The translations under genes and the position numbers were made by a program. Of a stretch of DNA of 64,000 nt, positions 7,830 through 18,100 are shown in pieces. Position 1 is the stretch's first letter; every line of letters starts with the position of its first letter. The stretch spans positions 6,200,001-6,264,000 of the forward strand of contig NZ_JAZHRT010000001.1 of assembly GCF_036924535.1 (NCBI RefSeq). Direction: 5' to 3'. A model generated the notes under the pieces. It was not told the DNA's origin, made no database searches, and worked only from the letters and a program-made list of their open reading frames with translations. The DNA comes from Bradyrhizobium sp. AZCC 2262 (lineage in GTDB: Bacteria > Pseudomonadota > Alphaproteobacteria > Rhizobiales > Xanthobacteraceae).

Positions 7830-9110
7830 TCACGGCTTGCCCGGGCGTAGCTTTGCCACTTCCGCTGGCGGCGGCAGCAGCTTGGCGCCGTCGATAACGG
7901 TCCAGTCCACCATCACGCCCTTGCCATCCTTCTTGGCAAGTTTGCCTGTGAACACAGGGATTGTTGATTTATTGTCGGCCGCACGGTAAGTGATTGGACC
8001 GAATGGCGTCGGAATGGTGAGATCGGCGAACGCGTCAACGATTTTTTCCGGATCCGTGCTGCCGGCCTTCTTAATTGCCGCGGCGATGGCCTTGTAGGTC
8101 ATGTAACCGTTTATCGATGCCACGCGGGGATAGTCTTTGAACTTCTTTTCGTAGGCGGCACGAAACGCCGTGTGCTCGGGCGTATCGATGCTCTGCCAGG
8201 GATAACCGGTGACGATCCAGCCTTCCGGCGTCTCGTCCTGCAGCGTGTCGAGATATTCGGGCTGCCCGGTGAGGGTGCTCACCACTGTTTTGCCCTTGAA
8301 CGCGCCGCGTGTATTAGCTTCGCGCACCAGGCGGACAAGATCGGTGCCGAATTCCGCATTAAAGATTGCGTCTGGCTGCGCGGCCAGGAGCGCGTCGATG
8401 GTCGGTCCCGGATCGATTTTGCCGAGAGCCGGCCATTGCTCAGCCACGAACTTCACGTCCGGGCGCAGGCGCAGGAGGTGTTGCTTGAAACGGGCTATAT
8501 TCGAAGTGCCATACTCATAATTAGGTGCAACCGTCGCCCATGTCTTTGCAGGAAGCTTCGCCGCGATTTCCGCAAGAGCCAGTGTGTTCATGTAAGTGGT
8601 GGCTGCGGTCTGGAAGGTGTAGCGGTTGCCTTTCTCCCAGACGATGGCGTCGCTGGACGCAATGCCGCAGACGAACGGTACTTTGCGCTGCTGGGCGAAG
8701 TCCGCGAGGGCGAGGCAGACGCTGGAGAGGAAGCCGCCGGCGAGCACGCTGACCCCCTCCGATGCGGTCAGTTCCTCGGCCTGGCGGATAGCATCACCGG
8801 CCTTGGCGGCGTCGTCACGGAAAATAGCCTGAAGCGGCCGCCCGTTGATGCCGCCGGCGGCGTTGATTTCTTCGATGGCGAGCTCGGCACCCCGGCGATA
8901 GGGCTCCGTAAACGGCGCCTGGTTGCTGTAGCTGTTGATGTCCCCAACCTTGATCGGCGTCTGGGCCATCGCAGCGGTGGGCGCACACAAAACGGTAAGC
9001 ACCGTACCAAGCGCGAACGCCCAGTAGTTTCGTCGAAGAGACTTGCTCGGTCGCGAGATCGCCGCGCCAGATTTGGCGACGTCCGGCTTGGTACATTTGA
9101 GTTCTAACAT
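7830..9110 (-). CDS. ABC transporter substrate-binding protein, LivK type
   Basis: The product is 426 residues with a Sec-type signal peptide near residues 27-49, ending APTAAMA before QTPIKVGD, so the mature protein is periplasmic. The type-1 periplasmic binding fold is indicated by GAELAIEEINAAGGINGRPL and the aromatic-compound-like spacing of later blocks. It is the only complete binding protein of this class in the window and probably serves the LivHM/LivG transporter at the left edge, although about 5.6 kb separates them. The long 25-residue n-region before the signal core could mean that the true start is slightly downstream. The ligand is unknown. Confidence 0.92.
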   Translation of the reverse strand: MLELKCTKPDVAKSGAAISRPSKSLRRNYWAFALGTVLTVLCAPTAAMAQTPIKVGDINSYSNQAPFTEPYRRGAELAIEEINAAGGINGRPLQAIFRDDAAKAGDAIRQAEELTASEGVSVLAGGFLSSVCLALADFAQQRKVPFVCGIASSDAIVWEKGNRYTFQTAATTYMNTLALAEIAAKLPAKTWATVAPNYEYGTSNIARFKQHLLRLRPDVKFVAEQWPALGKIDPGPTIDALLAAQPDAIFNAEFGTDLVRLVREANTRGAFKGKTVVSTLTGQPEYLDTLQDETPEGWIVTGYPWQSIDTPEHTAFRAAYEKKFKDYPRVASINGYMTYKAIAAAIKKAGSTDPEKIVDAFADLTIPTPFGPITYRAADNKSTIPVFTGKLAKKDGKGVMVDWTVIDGAKLLPPPAEVAKLRPGKP

Positions 9111-9200
9111 CTGAAGTCCCCTCTGCTTGATTCTAGTTTGCGGACGTTTCCGATTTTGGTTCTGACAGCTGAAAAGTCCCCTTATCCCCGACCGTGAGGA

Positions 9201-9661
9201 CTAAGATGGCTGCGGTGTGTGAGGCAGGCGCGCCCAGGCCGCGGCCTCGATCTCGACCGCGAAACCACGCGACGCCGATCGCGCGGACCGCCCCTCGTCA
9301 CCGAACAAGTCGACAAAAAGATCTGTGCAGCGCTCGACGACGCTCGAATGGCCGGCGGAGGCCGGCGGCGACGCCATGAATCCGGGCACAATGCGCTCTA
9401 CGCCGTCGAGCGTTCCGAAGTCGGGGCGGAAAGTTGCTAATAAACTAAGCCCGCTGAGCCGAGCTGCTGCATAACGCTCCTCCACGGTGAGCCCTTTTCC
9501 CACGTGACCCCGGATGCAGGTGCCATCCGACTTCCAATGGCCGAAACCAGCGAGGACCATCATCTCACCGGCCCAGTATTAGAATTCGCTATCGGCACAA
9601 CCGCTGGAGGAAGGGTGAGGCCCCGTGCAGCGAGACGGGCTCCGAAATTGCTGGCAACCAT
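9201..9661 (-). pseudogene. RidA/YjgF-family protein, frameshifted
   Basis: The first frame from the ATG at 9661 gives NFGARLAARGLTLPPA and then PIANSNTG. Around 9560-9570 the meaning passes to another frame: MVLAGFGHWK, GKGLTVEERYAAARLSGLSL and a C-terminal DLFVDLFGDEGRSARSA. These blocks follow the order of the larger RidA-like (YjgF endoribonuclease-type) family of about 150 residues, which deaminates reactive enamines. The region is broken by at least one indel. The remnant at 2211-2335 is a second, more degraded copy. Functional RidA would make sense beside a lactam/enamine pathway. Confidence 0.7.
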
Positions 9662-9740
9662 GTTGTTTCCGTTTCTGGCATCGGCCGGAGTTCCACTAAA
9701 GGATACGGGTCCTGAAAATACGAGTCCAAAATTATAGCAA

Positions 9741-9770
9741 CTGTATCCAATAATAGCCACGTGTATCCCA
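9741..9770. promoter_or_regulatory. Putative GntR operator pair upstream of the RidA-livK segment
   Basis: CTGTATCCAA at 9741-9750 and GTGTATCCCA at 9761-9770 are direct repeats spaced exactly 20 bp. About 40 bp to the left, the sequence GAGTCCAAAATT and neighbouring bases match 2353-2364, so the whole promoter region is duplicated. This is the clearest tandem pair of the motif set. Confidence 0.55.
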
Positions 9771-9855
9771 CACAGCGGTCGGACACCTTTGCGATCAATA
9801 GCGAGGGCTGTCCCTAAAAGCCCGAAAGTCTAAGTTGAGGTGCTGGCCAATCTCT

Positions 9856-9938
9856 CCCCTCACCTTCAACCAGCCAAAGCACCAGAGCAGCAATCTCCGA
9901 GGGAGACGCGGTTCGGCCGAGCGGTATCCGGGCAGGAA
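9856..9938 (-). repeat. Diverged copy of the 3' part of the SDR gene
   Basis: About 83 bases match 2813-2894 with only about seven differences, including an identical run around GGGAGACGCGGTTC. They encode part of the SDR C-terminal region on the minus strand, with no start or complete domain. With the RidA and promoter copies, this shows that a whole segment was duplicated and then decayed. DNA from 9939 to 10121 shows nothing further. Confidence 0.8.
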
Positions 9939-10121
9939 TGGGTCTGCCGCCCTGCCCGCGATTTCGATTGGCTAGGTACAAACCTCAATGATTGGGGCGG
10001 GCAATGATGCGGTCCAGCTTTCGCGACGCGCGTGTGACTGGCGCGTCCTTATCCACGGATAGGTACGCTTTCATTGAAGTGGCCGTTAGCCGAAACCACT
10101 TTTCTGATAGCCGTCTGGAAG

Positions 10122-11837
10122 TTATTCAGCTGCCTTCAGCTTGGCGACAGAACGATCTGCGGCTCCCGAAGTCGATGGAAAGGCCCGGTAGCCATGCTTC
10201 GCATCCTTCGCCGTTAGCTTGGCAGGTCGATCCGCCGGATTTCCATAGCCTCCGCCGCCGGGCGTCTGCACGTTGATGATATCACCGGCGCGAAGCTGAA
10301 TGTCCTGGTCCTTCGACAAGTGCAGGGGCACGAACGTCCTGCCGCCTTGTTGAATCACAATGCGGTTCGGCTGGCCGGCCTCGCCGCCGAGGACGCCAGG
10401 CGGCCCCACCCTGCCATGATCCATCACGAAGGAGGCGCGAGCTTCGCCGCGCCGCAGCGCAATGGAATAGCGAACACCGAATCCTCCGCGATGCGTTCCC
10501 GCGCCGGCAGACTCTTCGGCTATCGCAAATTCCTTGAACAGAACGGGGAAACGCTGCTCCAGGATCTCGATAGGCGGCGTCTTCGCAATGCCAATTGTCG
10601 AACATCCGTTCGAGATGCCGTCGAACTCGATCGATCCGCCGTATCCGCCGCCAGTCACGATGTACATAACGAAGTTGCTGCCGGTCTCGGGGTCCGTGCC
10701 CCCTATCGCCAGGTTTCCGCTCGTGCCGGCGGGCGCTGCGAACAGTCGTTCCGGTAGCGCTTCGGCGAGGGCCAGAAAAACGGCTTCCGCGATGCGCTGG
10801 CTGACTTCGGCGGCACATCCGGACACGGGACGCGGATATTGTGCATCGAGGAATGTACCGGTCGGCACGGGCACGTGGAGTGGTTCGAACGTCCCGGCGT
10901 TGATTGGAACCTCCGGGAAGATATGCTTGATCGCGAGGTAGATTGCGGACTTGGTGGTCGCGATCACGCTGTTCATAGGTCCGCGGCAAGGCGGGCTTGA
11001 TTTCGAAAGGTCGAACTCGAGACTCTCGCCTCGCTTGCGGATCAAAAGGTTAATCTCGAGCGGCTCATCGACGACGCCGTCGGAATCGACGATCGTAATG
11101 CTGCGGTAGTCGCCATCCGGTATCGCAGTGATCTTGGCCTTCATCTGCTGGCAGGCGCCCTGCTTGAGAAGTTCGATCGCGAGCTCGACAGTGTCAGCGC
11201 CATAACGATCGAGCAGCGCGGTCAAGCGGCGCTCTCCGATCTCAAGCGCGGCTGCTTGCGCCCTGATATCGCCGATCCGCTGATCAGCTATTCGGATGTT
11301 TGAGAGGATGATCGACAGTATTTCCTCGTCGATCACGCCACGTTTGTAGAGCTTCACCGGAGGAATTCGAAGTCCTTCTTGTTCGACTTCGGTCGCCTTA
11401 GCTGAAAAGCCTCCGGGCACCATGCCGCCGGTATCCGGCCAGTGGCCAGTGTTCGAAAGCCAGGCGAAAAGATGCCCCCTGTAGAAGAATGGCTTGACGA
11501 ATTTCACGTCCATCAGGTGCGTGCCGCCGAGATAGGGATCGTTCAGAATGAAGATGTCGCCTTCCTCGAGGTTCTTGGCGCGGTCGATCACCGCGCGCGT
11601 CGAGAACTGCATCGTCCCCACGAAGATCGGGAGCCCCAACTCACCCTGCGCGATGAGCTCCCCGGTTGAGCGATGATAGATGCCGTCGGAGCGATCGAGG
11701 CCTTCTGCGATCACCGGACTGAACGCCGCGCGGACGAAGGTAGTGTCCATCTCGTTGCAGACCTGCTGCAATCCGTTCTGAATGACCGCTAGCGTTACCG
11801 GATCGATCGTCGTCACGTTATTGTCCCTTCCCAACAT
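10122..11837 (-). CDS. hyuB: Hydantoinase B/oxoprolinase-family protein
   Basis: This 571-residue protein is a full-length HyuB-type subunit. Typical blocks are DPVTLAVIQNGLQQV at the N-terminus, GDIFILNDPYLGGTH near 95, WLSNTGHWPDTGG near 125 with its metal-binding-type His/Asp, and the glycine-rich VQTPGGGGYGNP near the C-terminus. It pairs with HyuA, whose stop lies inside the HyuB start region, so the subunits are coupled. Family members (5-oxoprolinase, N-methylhydantoinase, acetophenone carboxylase) use ATP to activate an amide or carbonyl. Here it is a candidate for hydrolytic opening of a lactam produced by ring reduction. That role is inference from context. Confidence 0.92.
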   Translation of the reverse strand: MLGRDNNVTTIDPVTLAVIQNGLQQVCNEMDTTFVRAAFSPVIAEGLDRSDGIYHRSTGELIAQGELGLPIFVGTMQFSTRAVIDRAKNLEEGDIFILNDPYLGGTHLMDVKFVKPFFYRGHLFAWLSNTGHWPDTGGMVPGGFSAKATEVEQEGLRIPPVKLYKRGVIDEEILSIILSNIRIADQRIGDIRAQAAALEIGERRLTALLDRYGADTVELAIELLKQGACQQMKAKITAIPDGDYRSITIVDSDGVVDEPLEINLLIRKRGESLEFDLSKSSPPCRGPMNSVIATTKSAIYLAIKHIFPEVPINAGTFEPLHVPVPTGTFLDAQYPRPVSGCAAEVSQRIAEAVFLALAEALPERLFAAPAGTSGNLAIGGTDPETGSNFVMYIVTGGGYGGSIEFDGISNGCSTIGIAKTPPIEILEQRFPVLFKEFAIAEESAGAGTHRGGFGVRYSIALRRGEARASFVMDHGRVGPPGVLGGEAGQPNRIVIQQGGRTFVPLHLSKDQDIQLRAGDIINVQTPGGGGYGNPADRPAKLTAKDAKHGYRAFPSTSGAADRSVAKLKAAE

Positions 11838-13863
11838 GGATGATCACATTACCCAATAGGTCCACCTGCGCCCGGTCACCGGGATGAATCACGGTCGTTG
11901 CATCCAATTGCTCCAGAATCGCGGGACCCAGAAATTCGCTATTCAGCGGCAAGCGGTCTCGATCGAAGATCGGTGTCGACAGCCATCCGTCTTCGAACCA
12001 GACGCGTCTCATATCTATCTTTGCGTCGTCGAGATTCTTGGCGGCGGTGCTGGATGTCAATGCGTCGACTGGGAAAGGCCTTCTCTTTCCGATCACAGCG
12101 GTATGCAGATTGGCGAGCACGGGTTTGATTTCGGGAAGCGCAACCCTGAAGCGGTTCCAGTAGGCTTCGGCAAACGCCTTGTCGAGGTCGGCAATCTTTA
12201 CTCCGCGTCCTGACAACGCGACGTTCAGGATATGCGTCTGACCCTGGAACTGCATGTCAGCTGTGTGAAAGACCTGCACGTTTTCAATTTCGATATTTTC
12301 GTGCTGAAGAATTTTGTTTCCCTCTTCGATATGCGCGTCGAGCACGGAGAGGACGTCCACCTCGTTGACCATGGAAAGCGGCTTGTTGATTGTCCGCACA
12401 AAGTCATGCCGCAAGTCCGCAACGAGACAACCCAAAGCGTTCGTCAGACCAGGACGGGCCGGAATAAGAACTTTGGGAATGCCAAGCTCGCGCGCCAACG
12501 CGGCCGCATGGAGCGGTCCTGCACCGCCGAATGCCAGAAGGATGAAATCCCGAGGATCATGCCCACGCGACAGCGAGACAAGCCGGATGGCGCCGGCCAT
12601 CTTGTCGTTGGCCACCCGGATGACAGCAGCTGCGGCCTGTTCCGCGCTAAGTTTCAGCGCAGCTCCCACTTGGGTCATCAAGGCCTCTTCCACAACGGTC
12701 ATCGTTGTCAAGTTCTGCACGCCCAGCAGCCGCGCGGGGTTTAGCCGGCCCAGGACCAGATTGGCGTCTGTGATTGTAGGTTCGGTCCCGCCCCTGCCAA
12801 AGCAGATCGGGCCGGGAATGGCTCCGGCGCTCTTCGGCCCGATCTTAAGCAGGCCGGCTTCGTCGACGTGCGCGATCGAACCTCCTCCGGCACCAACGGT
12901 GTGAACGTCCACCATTGGTACGTGGATGGGCATCGCATATTCGATTTCCAGTTCGGAGGAGACCAGCGGCACCCCGTCCTGAATCAGAGCGACGTCTGTC
13001 GACGTGCCGCCCATGTCATAGGTAACGACGTTAGGAAATCCGGCAGCCGTAGCTGTACTGGCAGCTGCGATCACGCCTGAGGCGGGGCCCGACATGACGG
13101 TCTGGACGGCGGTGTGGGTCACGATCGAGGACGATGCCGTACCGCCGTTTCCCTGCATGACGAGAAGCTGGCGTTTCAGCCCGCGGTCCTTGAGTTCAGC
13201 TTCGAGCTTGTTCAAATAACGATGCAGGATCGGCTGGACCGAACCGTTGACGGCAGCGGTCACGCCGCGCTCGTACTCTCGACATTCCCCGATGATTTGG
13301 TGGCCTGCCGTAACGTACTCGTTGGGCCACAGCGATCTCACGATCTCCGCGGCTCGCAATTCGTGATCGGGATTGGCGTAGGAATGCAGAAAATGGATAA
13401 CGACGGACTCGGCGCCCAGCGCAAGCAGCTTCTTCACGACTTCGCGGACCTCGTCCTCGGAAAGCGGATCTACGACTGAGCCCGAAGCATCCATGCGCTC
13501 CGTGACTTCGAAACGGAGGTCGCGGGGAATAATGGGCTCGAACGTTCCGATCAAACCGTAGGGGTTCGGCCGTGTTCGTCGGCCGAGTTCGAGGACGTCT
13601 CGGAAGCCTCTGGTCGTGATCAGTCCGCATTTCGCGAGCTTGCGCTCAAGCACGGCGTTCGTCGTCGCGGTCGTGCCGTGAATGAAAAGGTCGACCCCAT
13701 GCGCACTCATTCCGGTCTTTTCGAGCGCAGCGATCACGCCATGAGCCTGGTTGGCGGTCGTGGTCGGCACCTTTGCCAACTGCAGCCCTCCGTTGGAGGG
13801 GTCATGCAGAATTAGATCCGTAAACGTGCCGCCGACATCACAGCCGACAATGACCGCACCCAT
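11818..13863 (-). CDS. hyuA: Hydantoinase A/oxoprolinase-family ATPase subunit
   Basis: The 681-residue product begins with the actin/ASKHA-type phosphate-binding motif GCDVGGTFTDLIL and has a second ATPase block with TYDMGGTSTDVALI. It is followed by GAGGGSIA and the FGGAGPLHA region, all diagnostic of HyuA. The ATG at 13863 was preferred over a TTG at 13869 because a GGAGA lies about nine bases upstream. It forms the ATP-binding subunit with HyuB, encoded immediately downstream with a short overlap. It is probably cytosolic. The pair lies directly beyond a divergent GntR promoter and is thus a likely first target of that regulator. Confidence 0.92.
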   Translation of the reverse strand: MGAVIVGCDVGGTFTDLILHDPSNGGLQLAKVPTTTANQAHGVIAALEKTGMSAHGVDLFIHGTTATTNAVLERKLAKCGLITTRGFRDVLELGRRTRPNPYGLIGTFEPIIPRDLRFEVTERMDASGSVVDPLSEDEVREVVKKLLALGAESVVIHFLHSYANPDHELRAAEIVRSLWPNEYVTAGHQIIGECREYERGVTAAVNGSVQPILHRYLNKLEAELKDRGLKRQLLVMQGNGGTASSSIVTHTAVQTVMSGPASGVIAAASTATAAGFPNVVTYDMGGTSTDVALIQDGVPLVSSELEIEYAMPIHVPMVDVHTVGAGGGSIAHVDEAGLLKIGPKSAGAIPGPICFGRGGTEPTITDANLVLGRLNPARLLGVQNLTTMTVVEEALMTQVGAALKLSAEQAAAAVIRVANDKMAGAIRLVSLSRGHDPRDFILLAFGGAGPLHAAALARELGIPKVLIPARPGLTNALGCLVADLRHDFVRTINKPLSMVNEVDVLSVLDAHIEEGNKILQHENIEIENVQVFHTADMQFQGQTHILNVALSGRGVKIADLDKAFAEAYWNRFRVALPEIKPVLANLHTAVIGKRRPFPVDALTSSTAAKNLDDAKIDMRRVWFEDGWLSTPIFDRDRLPLNSEFLGPAILEQLDATTVIHPGDRAQVDLLGNVIIHVGKGQ

Positions 13864-14007
13864 TTCCAACTATCTCCAATGATATCTCAGTGAATAATTC
13901 GATGCATTTCCTGTGCCCGGATCGCGGCGATAGATGCCCGATCAGGGCAAACTCGGCGCCGGTTCCGTACGCTTAGTGATCGAGGTCAGGAGGCTCGCTT
14001 TACTTGC

Positions 14008-14166
14008 TCAGCTTTGAGGTTCATGCGGCCGGCGTAGATCGGCGTCGCGCACGTCCTCGGACCGGGATACTTGAGGAAGATGATCTTGCGGCCGGCCCAC
14101 TACCCATTCCATGTCGTTTACGTGCCAGTACTCTGGCGCGAAATCTGTGGGATTATCGGTGGTCAT
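14008..14166 (-). CDS. Small leader ORF of the hyuAB operon, possibly frameshifted
   Basis: From the ATG at 14166, which follows a strong GGGAGAAG ribosome site, 52 codons read MTTDNPTDFAPEYWHVNDME and onward. At about residue 22 a shift into the next frame would give KIIFLKYPGPRTCATPIYAG and stop at 13984, a composition that looks more protein-like than the arginine-rich end of the unshifted frame. I do not recognise the product. It is the first gene after the divergent promoter and could be a small enzyme fragment, an accessory peptide or a decaying gene. Confidence 0.45.
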   Translation of the reverse strand: MTTDNPTDFAPEYWHVNDMEWVVGRPQDHLPQVSRSEDVRDADLRRPHEPQS

Positions 14167-14187
14167 GGTCTTCTCCCGGTGGAATTT

Positions 14188-14217
14188 TACATCCATAATT
14201 TATATCATTGTATCCAA
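14188..14217. promoter_or_regulatory. Putative GntR operator in the gntR/hyuA divergent promoter
   Basis: TACATCCA at 14188-14195 and TTGTATCCAA at 14208-14217 have their ATCCA cores 21 bp apart in an AT-rich spacer, between the hyu leader ORF and the GntR gene. The location is what is expected for autoregulation plus control of hyuAB. It matches the motif pairs at 2371, 4555 and 9741. Confidence 0.55.
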
Positions 14218-14366
14218 AAATATGCTAGTCAAGCGCGATTGTTCGCTTGGTGGTATTCGGTTCATCAAGAACAGCTAACATTTTAGTCACGGATGTCCGC
14301 TCCCCGGCTTGCTTTGCCGCCGAGTCGGCCTTACCGGATGTCACATAGAAGAAAGGCGGAACTCCC

Positions 14367-15092
14367 TTGAAAGCAGCAGCTTCTCCGAAGCTTATCGAGG
14401 ATCTGGCCAACCGGATCCAGGCCAAGATCGTCGCCGGCGAATACCCACCGGGAACACGCTTGAAGCAGGAAGTGCTGGCCCAGCAATTTGACGTAAGCCG
14501 TACTCCAATCAGGGAGGCACTCTCGCGGCTGGAGGCCAAGGGGATCGTCAGTCAGGCCCAGCGCCGCAGCGCGGTGGTCCGCGCGCCTTCCAGCCGTGAA
14601 ATATCCGAAATGTACCAGGTAAGAGCCGAACTTGAGGGCCTGGCCGCGCAGCTTGCGGCGCGCTGGATCACTGATCAGCAATTGGTGGATCTCAGAATTT
14701 CCCATGACGAGTTCGTGCAAGCTGTGAAGGAGCTTCGCGGCGATCGGGATTCCACGTCGCGCGCCGATCCGAAGTGGTTCGAGCAGGCCGCGCAGCGCTG
14801 GATCGACATGAACGCGAAGTTTCACAAGACCATCAATGATGCGTCGAACAATCGATATCTCGCCCGCACCATTCTGGATGTGACATCGGGATATGCGAGG
14901 AGCGTCATGCTGTCTTCGGCCTTCGGCATGAATAGCTTCCGAATTGAGCAGAACATCGTCCAGCATGAACGAATCCTCAAAGCGCTTGAGGACCGCGAGC
15001 CGGCGCGTGCGCGCAGGGCCATGGTGGATCACGTCATGGAATCCGGCGAATTCGTTATCGCATCATTTTCGAACCAAATGGCCGACAGTTAA
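14367..15092 (+). CDS. GntR-family transcriptional regulator, FCD subfamily
   Basis: This 241-residue regulator has an N-terminal winged helix (residues about 8-75) with GEYPPGTRLKQEVLAQQF and VSRTPIREALSRLEAKGIV, the GntR hallmark. A helical FCD effector domain from about 85 to 230 contains MYQVRAELEGLAAQLAA and the metal-site-type FHKTINDASNNRYL. The start is probably the TTG at 14367, about nine bases after AAAGGCGG. It is divergent from hyuAB and closest to the operator at 14188-14217. FCD regulators usually respond to small carboxylates, consistent with a catabolic intermediate as inducer. Confidence 0.92.
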   Translation: MKAAASPKLIEDLANRIQAKIVAGEYPPGTRLKQEVLAQQFDVSRTPIREALSRLEAKGIVSQAQRRSAVVRAPSSREISEMYQVRAELEGLAAQLAARWITDQQLVDLRISHDEFVQAVKELRGDRDSTSRADPKWFEQAAQRWIDMNAKFHKTINDASNNRYLARTILDVTSGYARSVMLSSAFGMNSFRIEQNIVQHERILKALEDREPARARRAMVDHVMESGEFVIASFSNQMADS

Positions 15093-15180
15093 GATAATGC
15101 TCCGTGGGCAGGTGCACGCCCCGGCCTGCAGCGACACTTTGCGATGGCCTTCGCCGGCTCCTCCAATCGCTGCAAGCGGC

Positions 15181-18100
15181 TTACCGGCTCATTCGGATCC
15201 GCCGAATGGTTTCGGGGACACCGATCCAGGCTTGTTTCTCGGGCGCAAATTTTTGCCGCAGATAGGAAACGAGTTCGACAACCTGCTCGTCGTCCAGACT
15301 GTTCTTGAAGGCGGGCATGTAGCCGAGGTCGCTTGAGACGGGCGAGCTAATCCCGTGAAGGATCACCTGGATCAGATTGTCAGGCCTCTGGCTGTGGAGA
15401 TTGCTGTTGAGGGCGAGCGATGGCCTCGTACCGAACAGCCCCGGCGCGCTTGCCTGATGGCAGACTGCACAGGCGCCTTCATGGATTTTCTCGCCGATCG
15501 ACGACGCCGTGATGAATCTGGCGCCTGCCGCCGTTTCGATCTGCTTGGCCAATGTTTCCTGCCCCACCGGATCATGTCTGTCGGCATTGAAAGAGGCGAT
15601 ATAGCTGGCCATTGCCTTGATGTCGCTGTCGGGGAGGACCGCGAGCTCCTTGACGACGGGCGCCATGGGTCCGGCGGCTACGCCGTGAAAGCGGGACGTA
15701 CCGGTCCGCAGATGGGCGAACAGCTCTTCCTCGGTCCAGGGAATTGGCGCGTGAGATAGGGAGTTCAGCGCCGGAGCCTCCCAACCCTTGACCATCGCCC
15801 CACCGAGATGAGCCGGCGCCCCTCCCCTCTCCGCGCCAAAGAGATTGCGCGGAGTATGACACGCGCCGCAGTGGCCAAGCCCTTCCACAAGATAAGCGCC
15901 GCGATTCCAAGCCTCAGATTTCGACGGATCCGCCTGAAACACGGCGGCGCTGTGAAATGCGGCGTTCCAAACTGAAACCAGAGGACGCGCGCCAAATGGA
16001 AACGCCAATTCCGAATTGCGATTTTCCGCATGGACCGGGGACTGGGACATGAGATACGCATAGAGCGCCTGCAAGTCGGCATCAGACGTCTTCGCGAAAT
16101 GATTGTATGGAAACGCCGGGTAAAGATGCCGTCCGTCGCGGTGGATGCCCTCGCGCATGGACCGCTCGAAGGCGGGATACGACCAATCTCCGATTCCGGT
16201 ATCAATATCGGGCGTGATGTTTGTGCTGTAGATCGTCCCGAACGGCGTCTCTATGGCGAGTCCCCCAGCGTTCGCGATACCGTTATCCGTCGTGTGGCAT
16301 ACCGCGCAATTGCCTAGCGCGGCAAGCTGCTTTCCGCGATTGATCGTCGACTTTGAATAAACGGTCGCATCGGGTCTTGGGATCGGCGCTATCGCCGACT
16401 TCCAAGGCATTGCCATCGTAGCGAAGCCGGCCACCGCGACCCACGCGCTTATCAACCCGGCAAAAAGGCCGGTGCGCTTCTTGGCTCGCGACAGTGCCCC
16501 GGACGTCGCGCCGTTCAGGCCGACCCTGATACGGTCTGGCGTGAAGGGCAACTCCCTGAAACGCACGCCGGTTGCGTCGAAGATCGCATTTGCAATCGCC
16601 GCAGCGCTCGGGATCGAAGACGCCTCTCCGATTCCGAGTGGCGGCTGGTCCTGGCGCGGCATCAGCAAAACATCGATTCTGGGGACGTCCGGAAACTTGA
16701 TGATCGGATAGGCGCCCCACTCTCGACTCACGACACCCGCGCGATTGAACGCCACCTCTTCCATCAGCGCCCGGCTCGTCGACTGTATGACGTTGCCTTG
16801 TATCTGGTGCCGCGCACCATCAGGATTGATCACCAGGCCGGCGTCCTGGCCCATGACCACACGCGTCACGTTGACGTCGCCGGTGGTCTTGTTCACCGTC
16901 ACGTCGGCGATCCATGCCGACCAGGCCGCCGCAATACCTGGAAACTTGCCGTGGAGGTGAAGGGCGTATGCGAATCCCCGGCCCGAGACGACATCGCCTT
17001 CCCCGAGCTGATTCGGATGCGGAGTTCGGGGCGTCCATTCGGCCCGCGCGGCGACCTCCTTGATGAGATCTATTCCGCGTTGATCCTTCAAATAGCGCAG
17101 ACGATATTCGATCGGATCAGCGCCGACTTCCGCGGCAAGCTCGTCGATATAGGATTCATGCGCGAACGTGTTCGGGAGTGCCGACACGGCCCGGAGCCAT
17201 GATGCACGCACGATCGGTGGCATGTCGTGCACGACCACGCGCATCGAGTCGAATTCGTATGGGGGGATGGCGGTGCGGTCTCCCATCCCGATCACCTCGG
17301 GAGCGGAAGATATGGTGTTGGTGAGCAGAAGCGCGAGCGTCGGCGAATTGTTCGAGGGATACCGCGTCGTGAAATCGTAAGCTGCGACGCTGCCGTCAGC
17401 GTTGAGGCCACCGTCCACCTCGAGGAACTGCCCGGTGCCCTTCGGCTCCCAGACATGCTCCTGTTCGCGGCTCAGTTGGACGCGCACGGGACGGCCGGTT
17501 GCCCGCGATAGCAGTGTCGCATCGGCCGAGACGTCGTCTGCACAGTTGCGTCCGTAGCAGCCCGCGGCCTCCATGCGCACGATGTCGATCTGCGCTTCGT
17601 CCATCTGCATAAGCAACGCAAGATCGGCGCGGAGTATGTGAGGATTCTGGGTACCGGACCAAACGCGGAGGAAGCCATCCCGGTAGTCCGCCACCGAACA
17701 CGAAGGTCCGATCGATGCGTGCATCTGGTAAGGCCAGATATATTTGGCCTTGATCCGCTTATCGGCTTTCGAGATAGCCTCCCCCACGTCACCCTTGTCG
17801 ATCAGCGTCCTGGGCGTTGACGGGTTGGCGCGCAACGCGGTTTCGATGTCCTTCAGGTCTGGAACCGGCGGCACCGGCTTCCACGCGACTTCGAGAAGCT
17901 CGCCCGCCTTGATGGCATTTTCCTCGCGTTCTGCGATGACGCCGACGAAATCCCCGATTGTCACGACGCCGATCATCCCGGGAAGGTCCGCGACCGATGC
18001 TTCGTTGACGTAAATCAGGCTGTTTCCGACGAAATCTCCTGCATCGACGCCGGCATAAGGCGGACGCACGACGCGCCCATGGACCATGCCGGGGACACGC

